Shown here piece after piece: positions 45,150 through 53,007 of a stretch of DNA of 64,000 bases. The notes under the pieces are model-generated. The model was not told where the DNA came from and did no database searches. It was given only the letters and a program-made list of their open reading frames with translations. Origin of the DNA: Deltaproteobacteria bacterium (GTDB taxonomy: Bacteria; Desulfobacterota; Binatia; UBA1149; SPBQ01); assembly GCA_029262375.1 (NCBI GenBank), contig JAJCZM010000044.1:62001-126000 (forward strand), given 5' to 3'. A program made the translations under genes and the position numbers. Every line of letters starts with the position of its first letter. Position 1 is the first letter of the stretch.

Positions 45150-46487
45150 CTACCGACTCCCACGCCGGCCCGACGGACCGCCTCCGCCCAGCGCGATCAC
45201 GATGTCGCCTACATTGGTCTCGCTCGCGCCGGTGACCAGATCGTCGCCACAGGCGGCAAGTGCGCTGCCGGTATCGAATCGCGCGAGTGCCTCTTGCAGT
45301 GAGACTCCGATAGATCGCATGCGCGCCGCCGTCGTGCCGTCGATGATCGCGCCCGCGGCCGATGTGCTGCCATCGACACCATCGGTACCCGCAGCAAGAA
45401 AGACGCAGTCTTCGATATCTTCGAGTCCTGCGGCTACCCGGCATGCGAGATGCCGATTGCGACCACCGTCGCCCGCCGTCGTCGGCAGCCGGACCGTTGT
45501 CTCACCCGCAGCGACGACGCACCAAGCACCGCCCGCAGCCGCGACCTCGCCCTGCTTCGACCGGATGAACTCGACGAACGCATCAGCCACAGCATCGGCG
45601 TCGCCGTGCAAAGGATCGATCGGGGACTCGAATACGGTGTATCCCTCGCTCGCCAACCGAACGCGCGCTGCTTCGGCGGCGTCGCGGCCGGTCGCAACGA
45701 GTCGATAGATGCCCTCGGGAGCACTCAAGGACGGTGCGCGAGCCGATGCTTCCAGCGCGGTATCTATTGCGCTCCGCAGTGAGGCATCGAGATCAATTCC
45801 GTCCAGTAGCGAACGAACCACCGGCAGCTCTGAGCGGGCGACGACGGTAGGTCCCGAGCCGATCGTCGCCGGATCGTCGCCCACTACGTCCGAGATCGCG
45901 AGAGTGATCGCCGATGCCGGCGCCGCCGCACCCGCCAACCTGCCGCCTTTCACCTGAGACAGCGAAGATCGAACCGCGTTGATCTCATCGATTGAGAAGC
46001 CGCTACCGAGTAGGGCCTGATAGAGGGCCTGCAACTGCGCGTCGGACAAGCCTGCCACCGGAACCTCAAACAACGACGACGCGCCGCCCGACAGCAGAAG
46101 GAGCAATACGTCGGTCGGCCCCAGCAAGCCGACCGCGTCGAGAATTCGGCGCGAGGCATCGAACCCTGTCGGGGTCGGCACCGGATGACCGCCACGAGAT
46201 ATTTCGAAATCGGGAAGCGCCAGAGCGGTGCCGCTCGTCACGTCGGGGGCGATGAGGAAACCGCCGCCGAAATGGCTGGCACTGCGCGCCATGGGAACGG
46301 CGGCCTTGCCGACCGATACCACCAAGATACGGCCGCCTTCCTGAACGAGCGGCTCGAGTGCACAGAGCGCGGTATACGTGGCCGGACTCGGATCGACCGC
46401 TTCTACGGCGGCATCGAACGCCGCGCGCGCCGCGCGTCGTAGATCTTCAGTGTAGCCCGTTGGAGCTAGAGATTTGGGGGCGTGCAC
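45150..46487 (-). CDS. Glycerate 2-kinase (DUF4147/MOFRL family)
   Basis: Class II glycerate kinase of 445 residues, making 2-phosphoglycerate from glycerate. The N-terminal DUF4147 half contains ILVVSVGKAAVPMARSASHF, GGHPVPTPTGFDASRRIL, LLLLLSGGASSLFEVPV and NAVRSSLSQVKGGRLAGAA. The C-terminal MOFRL domain has GRNRHLACRVAAGLE and FLAAGTDGVDGSTSAAGAII. GTG 46487 starts just before the conserved helix; no ATG is available in the right place. Its role would be to bring glycerate from serine or glycolate routes into glycolysis. It stands 50 bases upstream of queE. Confidence 0.93.
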   Translation of the reverse strand: MHAPKSLAPTGYTEDLRRAARAAFDAAVEAVDPSPATYTALCALEPLVQEGGRILVVSVGKAAVPMARSASHFGGGFLIAPDVTSGTALALPDFEISRGGHPVPTPTGFDASRRILDAVGLLGPTDVLLLLLSGGASSLFEVPVAGLSDAQLQALYQALLGSGFSIDEINAVRSSLSQVKGGRLAGAAAPASAITLAISDVVGDDPATIGSGPTVVARSELPVVRSLLDGIDLDASLRSAIDTALEASARAPSLSAPEGIYRLVATGRDAAEAARVRLASEGYTVFESPIDPLHGDADAVADAFVEFIRSKQGEVAAAGGAWCVVAAGETTVRLPTTAGDGGRNRHLACRVAAGLEDIEDCVFLAAGTDGVDGSTSAAGAIIDGTTAARMRSIGVSLQEALARFDTGSALAACGDDLVTGASETNVGDIVIALGGGGPSGRRGSR

Positions 46488-46523
46488 GCCCTACGCAATG
46501 CCTGAACGTCGTAGCTAACGCAG

Positions 46524-46545
46524 GCCGGACAGGTCCTAGTCCGGC
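46524..46545. terminator. Short hairpin between dksA-like gene and glycerate kinase, no U-tract
   Basis: GCCGGAC (46524-46530) pairs with GTCCGGC (46539-46545) around 8 bases. On the - strand it begins ten bases after the stop of the DksA-type gene. No U-run follows, so termination is uncertain. Confidence 0.4.
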
Positions 46546-46554
46546 GCCACCCAC

Positions 46555-46980
46555 TCAGGTCGCTTCGTCTTCGTCGGCACCGGCCGGGTAACGAGCGGCG
46601 CCGACAGCGACGGAGTCCGTCTGCATCGTACGCTGGGTCTGCTCGAACTCACTCTGGCAGGTCACGCAGAATCGGCTGAACGGCATGGCCTCTAGGCGAC
46701 CGGAGGCAATCTCACCACCGCACTCCTCGCACTCGCCATACTCGCCGGCATCTAGCCGTTGCAGGGCTTCATCTACCTGCTCGAGCTTTTTACGCTCACG
46801 ATCACCGAGCAGAAGATTGATCTCTCGATCGCGCTCGTCGCTGGCAATGTCGTAGGTATCGCGGCCGTCGCCCGCTTCGCCTTCGCGGCCTTCCTGCACA
46901 TCCTGCTGGATCTCACGGGTCACGTCCTTGCGGATCTGCATCAACAGGGTGCGGAACTTATCTCGCTCTCGCTTTCTCAT
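46555..46980 (-). CDS. DksA/TraR-type zinc-finger protein
   Basis: A 141-residue protein likely to act on RNA polymerase through its secondary channel. A long N-terminal coiled coil (about 1-80; REREINLLLGD-type helices) is followed by the four-Cys zinc finger CEECGGEIASGRLEAMPFSR ending FCVTC. ATG 46980 is preferred; the only upstream start is TTG 46998. The acidic residues of the DksA coiled-coil tip (DxxDxA in E. coli) can be compared with YDIASDERD here: the motif is partly present, so ppGpp response is possible. DksA versus the wider TraR/DksA-like group cannot be decided by sequence inspection. Confidence 0.85.
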   Translation of the reverse strand: MRKRERDKFRTLLMQIRKDVTREIQQDVQEGREGEAGDGRDTYDIASDERDREINLLLGDRERKKLEQVDEALQRLDAGEYGECEECGGEIASGRLEAMPFSRFCVTCQSEFEQTQRTMQTDSVAVGAARYPAGADEDEAT

Positions 46981-47147
46981 AGCGTTCCAGTCTACCAAGT
47001 AGGCAACGGCAAAAGCCGCGCGTAGTTACGTATTTTCGAGGCAGTCGCCATGCGGTTTCGCATGCCAGCTACGTTGGGCGCCGTACAGTATTTGCGCCGT
47101 GGCTCCGCGTCAATCGCCATCCACCATTACGCCCAGGGGGGCCGAAC
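46981..47147. other. Intergenic stretch before rimO 3' end
   Basis: About 167 bases between the rimO stop and the DksA-type start. On the - strand it must hold the promoter of the DksA-type gene. No repeat or hairpin of note was seen. Confidence 0.35.
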
Positions 47148-48515
47148 TCAGCCCGATGGACCCGTGTTCCTCGCGCCGGCGGCTGACGGCGAAGCACCCG
47201 AAACCTCAGCGAAAAGATCGTAGGCATCGGCTCCGGTAACGACCACATCGGCCATCGTCCCAACCCGCAACCCGGTGGGCTCTGAGCCGAGGTACGTGAA
47301 GCCATCGATGTCGGGCCCCTGCCCGGCCGTACGACCGTACCACCCCGATTCGTCGTCCCGGCCACAGATCAAGAGCCGTTCGTTACGCCCGACGAAGCGC
47401 GAGAGGCGATCGGCCGCGATCGGCTCCTGAATGTCGAGGAGGATGTCACGTCGATCTTCCGCCAGCTCGGGAGCGACTTGATCGGGAAGAGCCGCCGCCG
47501 GGCTGCCATCTTCTCTCGAGTAACGAAAGACGGCGAGACGATCGAACCGCACGTCCTCGACGAAACGACAGAGTCCATCGAAAGCCGCTTCCGTCTCACC
47601 GGGGAAACCCACGATAAACGAAGTACGGATGACCGGATCGGCCACCCGCTCTCGAACTCGATCCAGGATTCGACGTAACTGATCCGCGTCTTTCGCGCGG
47701 CGCATCTTCTGCAACACCCCACCGTCGGCATGCTGCAACGGCAGGTCGATGTACGCAGCCACGTTCTCGACATCGTTAATCGCTTCGAGCGCGGAGTCCG
47801 TCAACGTGTTCGGATATAGGTAGTAGCAGCGAACACGCTCGAGTCCGTTTACGCGGCCCAAGCGATAGAGCATCTGTGCCAGGCCGTCATTGAGCCCGAT
47901 GTCCTTGCCGTAGGCGCTCATGTCCTGCGCGACGAGGTTCACTTCTACGACACCGGCAGCCACCAGGCGCTCGGCCTCAGCGGCGATATCGTCGATCGAA
48001 CGACTCTCGTGCTTGCCTCGAATGTCAGGGATGACGCAGAAAGAGCACTCGTGATCGCACCCCTCGGAGACTTTGATGTAAGCGGAGCCGTCGGTCTCCG
48101 ATACGACGCGTTCCATCAACGCCGAGGGCAGATAGTGTTTGGCGCCTCTGAAGATCTCACCGCCACGCACATCCATCGCTTTCGTGAAGCTGGCGAGGCC
48201 ACCGGTACCGACCATCGAGTCGATCTCAGGAATCTCTGTTCGTAGTTCCTCGCCAAAGCGCTCGGCCATGCAACCGGTAACCACCAACCGACGCCCCTCA
48301 CGCTCGGCCTTCACGCGCGCGAGCTCGAGGATCGTATCAATCGATTCCTCTCGCGCTTCCTGAATGAACGCGCAGGTATTAACGACGAGCACGTCGGCGT
48401 CGCTGGGATCGTCGACCAGTGTATGTCCGTCGGCGAGCGCGCTCCCCAACATGAGCTCACCGTCGATCTGATTCTTCGCGCAACCTAGCGGCGCCATGAA
48501 GATCTTCTTACTCAT
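47148..48515 (-). CDS. rimO: Ribosomal protein S12 methylthiotransferase RimO
   Basis: Radical-SAM enzyme of 455 residues that methylthiolates the conserved Asp of ribosomal protein S12. The UPF0004 domain binds the auxiliary cluster through Cys in MAPLGCAKNQIDGELM, VVNTCAFIQEAREESID and VVTGCMAERF. The radical-SAM motif is SEGCDHECSFCVIPDIRGKH. The sequence continues YYLYPNTLTDSALEAI and FIVGFPGETEAAFDG, with a C-terminal TRAM domain. GCAKNQID and the SFCVIP context place it in RimO rather than the tRNA enzymes MiaB or MtaB. Start ATG 48515; yajQ ends 13 bases upstream on the same strand. Confidence 0.96.
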   Translation of the reverse strand: MSKKIFMAPLGCAKNQIDGELMLGSALADGHTLVDDPSDADVLVVNTCAFIQEAREESIDTILELARVKAEREGRRLVVTGCMAERFGEELRTEIPEIDSMVGTGGLASFTKAMDVRGGEIFRGAKHYLPSALMERVVSETDGSAYIKVSEGCDHECSFCVIPDIRGKHESRSIDDIAAEAERLVAAGVVEVNLVAQDMSAYGKDIGLNDGLAQMLYRLGRVNGLERVRCYYLYPNTLTDSALEAINDVENVAAYIDLPLQHADGGVLQKMRRAKDADQLRRILDRVRERVADPVIRTSFIVGFPGETEAAFDGLCRFVEDVRFDRLAVFRYSREDGSPAAALPDQVAPELAEDRRDILLDIQEPIAADRLSRFVGRNERLLICGRDDESGWYGRTAGQGPDIDGFTYLGSEPTGLRVGTMADVVVTGADAYDLFAEVSGASPSAAGARNTGPSG

Positions 48516-48528
48516 GCCGAGGGTCGCA

Positions 48529-49014
48529 TCAGTCCCTGAAGTTCTCGAATTGTAGGGGCTGGCCGTAGCTCTCGTCTTTCAACATGGCGATGACGCCTTG
48601 GAGATCGTCCCGCTTCTTGCCGGTCACGCGCACGCTGTCGCCCTGGATGGCCGCCTGCACTTTGAGCTTCGCTGTCTTGATCGATTTTACGATGGATTTC
48701 GCCGTCTTCTCTTCGATACCCGACTTCACCTTGATCTGCTGGCGCGCTCTTCCGCCTCCGGCCGGCTCGATCTCACCCGCGTCGAGCGCATCGAGTGGAA
48801 CCTGGCGCTTGGCCAACTTGCCGTGCAACACGTCGACGGCCTGCTGGACCTTGAACTCGTCGGACGACTCGATGGCGAACGCCTCTTCTTTCAGCTCGAC
48901 CTTCGTATCCGAGCCCTTGAAATCAAATCGCTGCGCCAGCTCTTTGTTCGACTGGTTGAGCGCATTGTCGACCTCGTGCCAGTTGACTTTCGAAACTATG
49001 TCGAATGACGGCAT
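48529..49014 (-). CDS. yajQ: YajQ family protein (nucleotide/c-di-GMP-binding)
   Basis: A 161-residue two-domain ferredoxin-like protein. It begins MPSFDIVSKVNWHEVDNALN and has the family runs AQRFDFKGSDTKVELKEEAF and VQAAIQGDSVRVTGKKRDDL ending LQGVIAMLK. YajQ proteins bind RNA or nucleotides; a Xanthomonas member binds cyclic di-GMP. Length is typical (about 163). The nearest - strand neighbours are lolA upstream and rimO downstream, with short gaps, so a shared transcript is likely. Confidence 0.95.
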   Translation of the reverse strand: MPSFDIVSKVNWHEVDNALNQSNKELAQRFDFKGSDTKVELKEEAFAIESSDEFKVQQAVDVLHGKLAKRQVPLDALDAGEIEPAGGGRARQQIKVKSGIEEKTAKSIVKSIKTAKLKVQAAIQGDSVRVTGKKRDDLQGVIAMLKDESYGQPLQFENFRD

Positions 49015-49052
49015 GTCTTCCTCCGTACCCGCGCGGGTACTCGCGATGGGGA

Positions 49053-49730
49053 TCAGTTCCCCGCTTCTTCAGGCGAGGCGATAATATCGACGCCCTCAGG
49101 CGGAGTGAAAACGAACAGCTCCGACTCGAGCGTCCCGTTGCGTTCGATGTCGAGGAACTCCACGAATGTGACGGATCCCGCGGGATCGGTCACCACCACC
49201 GATCTCAGATCCATTGTCGCACTCGCCATCTCGAGTTCGAGAGTCTCACCGGCACCTTCGCGCGGGAGCAAGCGGAGCTTTACCGACTCGGGCGTCCGCG
49301 AGACGAACTCCAACCGAAAACGCTTGCTGAGCCCTTCACGATCGGCGAGTAGGGCAACCAAGCCCCCCGCCCCGAACGCAGCCTTGTAATCGATCTTGTA
49401 CACCTGCTCGAGCTCGGGCTGGTAGACCCAGATCCACCGACCGTCGCCGACAACGTGCTGTTCTTCGCCCTCGGTATAGTCCCAACGCATGCGATCGGGT
49501 CGCGAGAAGAAGAACTTCCCACCGCTCACTACATCGCTTCCGATGCCGGTGATCTCGATGCTCTGGCGAAAGTTAGCCTGATACGTGTCGGTCGATGCCC
49601 AGCGCAGACGATACGCATTCCAAATGCTATCGACGTCATTGATCTCGTCTGCGACGGCGCCTGAGACAGCGAATCCGGCGAACAACAGAGCGAGCAGCAG
49701 TCTAAACGGAAATGAAAGAGATTGGGTCAG
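49053..49730 (-). CDS. lolA: Outer-membrane lipoprotein carrier LolA
   Basis: Periplasmic chaperone that ferries lipoproteins from LolCDE to the outer membrane, about 225 residues. After a signal peptide (FPFRLLLALLFAGFAVSGAV, cleaved near AVADE) the domain has ANFRQSIEITGIGSDVVSGG, FFFSRPDRMRWDYTEGEEQH, WIWVYQPELEQVYKIDYKAA and FLDIERNGTLESELFVFTPP, all LolA-like. No ATG, GTG or TTG lies at a usable place. A CTG at 49730 directly precedes the signal peptide and overlaps the ftsK stop as CTGA, so a coupled CTG start is likely. The frame stays open further up only inside ftsK. FtsK-LolA adjacency is common in proteobacteria, which supports the call. Confidence 0.87.
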   Translation of the reverse strand: MTQSLSFPFRLLLALLFAGFAVSGAVADEINDVDSIWNAYRLRWASTDTYQANFRQSIEITGIGSDVVSGGKFFFSRPDRMRWDYTEGEEQHVVGDGRWIWVYQPELEQVYKIDYKAAFGAGGLVALLADREGLSKRFRLEFVSRTPESVKLRLLPREGAGETLELEMASATMDLRSVVVTDPAGSVTFVEFLDIERNGTLESELFVFTPPEGVDIIASPEEAGN

Positions 49731-52162
49731 GTGCCCATCGTTCCCATGGCGGCGTTTCCGACGAGCACCTTGCGAGGTCGCGCTCCATCGGCAGGACCAA
49801 CTACGCCTTCGCGCTCCATGTGCTCCATGATGCGCGCCGCGCGGTTGTAACCGATGCCTAGCTTGCGCTGGACCCACGATGTGGAACCCTGCCCGTGCTC
49901 AAGAACGAGGTCAACGGCCTTGTCATACAACTCATCGAAGAACTCTTCACCATCCGGATCCGCGTCGGGGACAGGCGCCTCGAGCAACTCCATGTGGTAC
50001 TCGGGCCGCCCCTGTTTCTTGAGGCATTTGACGACCTCACGAATTTCTTTGTCGCTCACGAAGGCGCCGTGTAGCCGGTTGAGGAACGATGTCCCCGGTG
50101 CGAGGAACAACATGTCGCCATTGCCCAGCAGACGTTCGGAGCCGATCGTATCGAGAATTGTCCGCGAATCCGGCCTCGAAGTCACCTTGAAGGAAATCCG
50201 GCACGGGAAGTTGGCTTTGATCAAGCCGGTGATGACATCAACCGATGGACGCTGCGTCGCCAGAATCAGATGGATTCCAGCCGCGCGTGCTTTCTGAGCA
50301 AGACGCGTAATCGACGTTTCGATCTCACGCCCGATGACCATAATCAGGTCGGCTAGCTCGTCGACGATGACGACAATGCGAGGGAGGTGCTCATGGGCGA
50401 GCCCGGACTCCTCTTCTTCGTCACCCTCCTCTTCCCACTCTTCTTCATCCTCTTCATCCTCTTCGTCCTCTTCTTCGTCGCCTTCCTCGTACTCTTCTTC
50501 GTCGTCAGCGGAGGCTTCGATATCCTCCTCTTCGTACTCCTCTTCTTCCTCGTACTCTTCTTCGTCGAGTTCGGCGACGGCGGCGTTATAGTCGTCGATG
50601 CTGCGAACCTGCAGGTCCTTCATGAGTTCGAAGCGACGATCCATCTCTCGCATCACGTTCATCAACGCCGCGGATGCCTTCTTCACATCCGTGACGACCG
50701 GCACCAGCAGATGCGGAATTCCCTCGTACAGCGAGAGCTCGAGCATCTTCGGATCGATCATGATGAACCGACAGTCGCGAGCCGTGCGGCTATAGAGCAG
50801 CGAGAGAATGATCGTATTGAGAGAGACTGATTTACCGGCACCCGTCGCGCCGGCCATCAGCAGGTGCGGCATTCGCCCGAGGTCCGCGTACGCGGGCAAG
50901 CCGGTCGTATCACGCCCCAACGCCAACGGCAGGGAAGAGTCCGCGCCGAGGAACTCCTCGTTCTCGATGAGATCGCGCAGACCAACCATCGCTCGATGCT
51001 TGTTGGAGACCTCGATGCCGACCACGTTCTTCCCGGGGATCGGCGCAACGATACGCACACCGTGCGCACGCATCGCCATCGTGAGGTCATCGCTCAGATT
51101 GACGACACGGCTGACTTTAATGCCGGCGTCAGGCTCAAACTCGAAGGTCGTGATGACCGGTCCGGGGCGCACCGCAACGCAGCGGCCCGAGACACCGAAC
51201 GTCGCCAGCTTTTGCTCGAGAATCTTGCTTTGCGCGATCAGGAGCTTCTCGTCGGCGTAGTCGGTCGAGTCGTCGTGTTCGCCGAGGAGCTTGACCGGAG
51301 GCAACTTGAAGTCGTCGTTATCCAGAGCGAACGAGAATTCCTCTTGGTCGATTTCTTCCTTCGACTTCTTGGTCGGTCGCGCCGGCAGCTCTCGTTTCGT
51401 GATCTGAACGATCGTCTCGGCGCGCACCGGAAGTTCATCGAACTCCGGCGCGGCCCGGGGTGGTTCTATTGCGTCCTGCCCGAACACGAGTGGCGCCTCT
51501 ACCGGAGGCGGTGGCGCTTCGATCTGTGTGTTCTCGAGAGCGCGGCGCGGAATGCTGTCTACGATGGCTTCCCAGGCATCCGACGCCGTGCGCGCGATGA
51601 AACCACCGACGCGCTCGCGCAGAAACGCCAGGATGCTAGGCACCGAAGACGTCGCGCGTCCGATCACATAGCCAAGTGGAGTCCCGGTCAGCATCAACCA
51701 GGTCAATGCGCCGAGCGACGCCAAGATGATCGAGGAACCGACCAAGCCGAGCGAGTCGTGCATGAGAACGGCAATGAAGCCGCCCATCCAGCCGCCGGCT
51801 GCTTCAGGAGGTTGATCAGGTCGGTACAGGCCCAGTGCGACCGCGGCCTCGAGTTGGATCGCCAATGCGCCGATCAAGCGGATCGGCGACGCGAAGCGCT
51901 CACTCTTGATAAACAGCGCAAATGAACCACAGAGCAGAACGAAGGGGATGAGGTAGGCGGCGTACCCGAAGCACTGTACAAGTTTGTCCGCCAGCCAGAA
52001 CCCAACAGGGCCCACGTAGTTGCCGACGGGTGCGTCGTCTGAATAGGAGACGAAGCTCAACGCCAAGACAGAGCCGAGCGCCAATAGGACGATCGCCTCT
52101 ACTTCGTTAAGAACTCGGGAGGGCTCCCTCGTCTTCTTCTTTGTCGCCTTGCGACCCGCCAA
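49727..52162 (-). CDS. ftsK: DNA translocase FtsK/SpoIIIE with acidic insert in the motor
   Basis: Septum-located dsDNA pump of 811 residues that clears chromosomes at division. About four N-terminal membrane helices (residues 22-190) are followed by a linker (200-290), the alpha domain, and the RecA-like motor with Walker A GATGAGKS (438-445) and Walker B RIVVIVDELADL (D601). The C-terminal gamma winged helix (about 735-800; AVDLVLEHGQGSTSWVQRKL) reads KOPS. Unusually, between the two Walker motifs sits an acidic run of about 56 residues (531-586), almost all Glu, Asp and Tyr. The lolA gene begins on its stop codon; uppP lies two bases upstream. Confidence 0.95.
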   Translation of the reverse strand: MAGRKATKKKTREPSRVLNEVEAIVLLALGSVLALSFVSYSDDAPVGNYVGPVGFWLADKLVQCFGYAAYLIPFVLLCGSFALFIKSERFASPIRLIGALAIQLEAAVALGLYRPDQPPEAAGGWMGGFIAVLMHDSLGLVGSSIILASLGALTWLMLTGTPLGYVIGRATSSVPSILAFLRERVGGFIARTASDAWEAIVDSIPRRALENTQIEAPPPPVEAPLVFGQDAIEPPRAAPEFDELPVRAETIVQITKRELPARPTKKSKEEIDQEEFSFALDNDDFKLPPVKLLGEHDDSTDYADEKLLIAQSKILEQKLATFGVSGRCVAVRPGPVITTFEFEPDAGIKVSRVVNLSDDLTMAMRAHGVRIVAPIPGKNVVGIEVSNKHRAMVGLRDLIENEEFLGADSSLPLALGRDTTGLPAYADLGRMPHLLMAGATGAGKSVSLNTIILSLLYSRTARDCRFIMIDPKMLELSLYEGIPHLLVPVVTDVKKASAALMNVMREMDRRFELMKDLQVRSIDDYNAAVAELDEEEYEEEEEYEEEDIEASADDEEEYEEGDEEEDEEDEEDEEEWEEEGDEEEESGLAHEHLPRIVVIVDELADLIMVIGREIETSITRLAQKARAAGIHLILATQRPSVDVITGLIKANFPCRISFKVTSRPDSRTILDTIGSERLLGNGDMLFLAPGTSFLNRLHGAFVSDKEIREVVKCLKKQGRPEYHMELLEAPVPDADPDGEEFFDELYDKAVDLVLEHGQGSTSWVQRKLGIGYNRAARIMEHMEREGVVGPADGARPRKVLVGNAAMGTMGT
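50405..50572. repeat. Low-complexity TCC/TCT-rich tract encoding the FtsK acidic insert
   Basis: A purine/pyrimidine-skewed stretch: the + strand is dominated by TCTTC, TCCTC and TCGTC triplets, the - strand encodes runs of Glu and Asp within ftsK. It is in frame and without stops. Imperfect trinucleotide repetition means length polymorphism is likely. Confidence 0.9.
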
Positions 52163-52163
52163 A

Positions 52164-52961
52164 CTACACCAGCCCCATAAGCAGCGTTACCGCGCCGAGA
52201 ATTGCACAGTATATAGCAAATGGAGTCAGGCGTCCCAGTCTCACGGCCTTCATCATGATGTCAATGGCTAAAAAGCCGGTGAAGGCAGCCGCCGCCACGC
52301 CCGCCAACACGGGCGTGAGGTCCTGCGACAAGAGCGTCCCGACGGCACCGATGTTGAGAACCAGCGCACCGGTAATCGCGGGTAAAGAAAGGAGAAAGGC
52401 GAAACGGGCCGCCGCGTCGGGGGCCAGGTTTCGCGACAGACAACCGGTGATCGTAGCACCGGACCGGGAGATGCCGGGAACGACGGCGAGCGCCTGAAAA
52501 CAGCCAATTGCCAACGCATCGCGAACGCTCAGTCCTTCGGGCGTGACGGTCCCGCCTGCAAGTCTCTTGGATAGCGTCAACATCGCGGCCGTTATCAGCA
52601 GGGCGAATCCGACTGCGGTCAAGGATGTGAATGCTTGTTCGAGCTGGTGGCGCAGCGTCCCCCCGATCACGACGATCGGTAAGGTGGCTATCGCCAACAT
52701 TCCAACCCAGCGCTGCAGATGCGGCTCAGCGGCGCGCGGACCCGCCAAGACCGCGCGGGCCATGCCGTACAGATCTCGCCTGAAATAGATGACGACCGCG
52801 ATCAGAGTCCCGAAATGCAGGCAGACGTCGAAGGCCAGCGCGTGATCCAGCCCACCGGGATAGAGCTGTTGGGCTATGACCAGGTGGCCCGAACTCGACA
52901 CCGGCAGGAACTCGGTAAGCCCCTGCAAAATGCCCAAAAAGACAGCGATTGGAATGCCCAT
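52164..52961 (-). CDS. uppP: Undecaprenyl-diphosphatase (UppP/BacA)
   Basis: Integral membrane phosphatase of 265 residues that recycles undecaprenyl diphosphate for cell-wall synthesis. The two active-site motifs are LTEFLPVSSSGHLVIAQQL near the N-terminus, with catalytic Glu and Ser residues, and VVPGISRSGATITGCL in the middle, with the conserved Arg. About eight hydrophobic helices are visible. Start ATG 52961; it lies two bases upstream of ftsK and 46 downstream of the RNase J gene, all on the - strand, so it is probably in one transcript with cell-division and envelope genes. Confidence 0.96.
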   Translation of the reverse strand: MGIPIAVFLGILQGLTEFLPVSSSGHLVIAQQLYPGGLDHALAFDVCLHFGTLIAVVIYFRRDLYGMARAVLAGPRAAEPHLQRWVGMLAIATLPIVVIGGTLRHQLEQAFTSLTAVGFALLITAAMLTLSKRLAGGTVTPEGLSVRDALAIGCFQALAVVPGISRSGATITGCLSRNLAPDAAARFAFLLSLPAITGALVLNIGAVGTLLSQDLTPVLAGVAAAAFTGFLAIDIMMKAVRLGRLTPFAIYCAILGAVTLLMGLV

Positions 52962-53007
52962 AATATGTTGTTTTGGTCGCGCTGCCGCGTGGCGGCGGCG
53001 TATAGAC

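Noticed and set aside
50334..50591. Ser-rich open frame (poly-Ser) on + within ftsK
   Set aside because: It is only the complement of the acidic tract in ftsK; no start context or homology.
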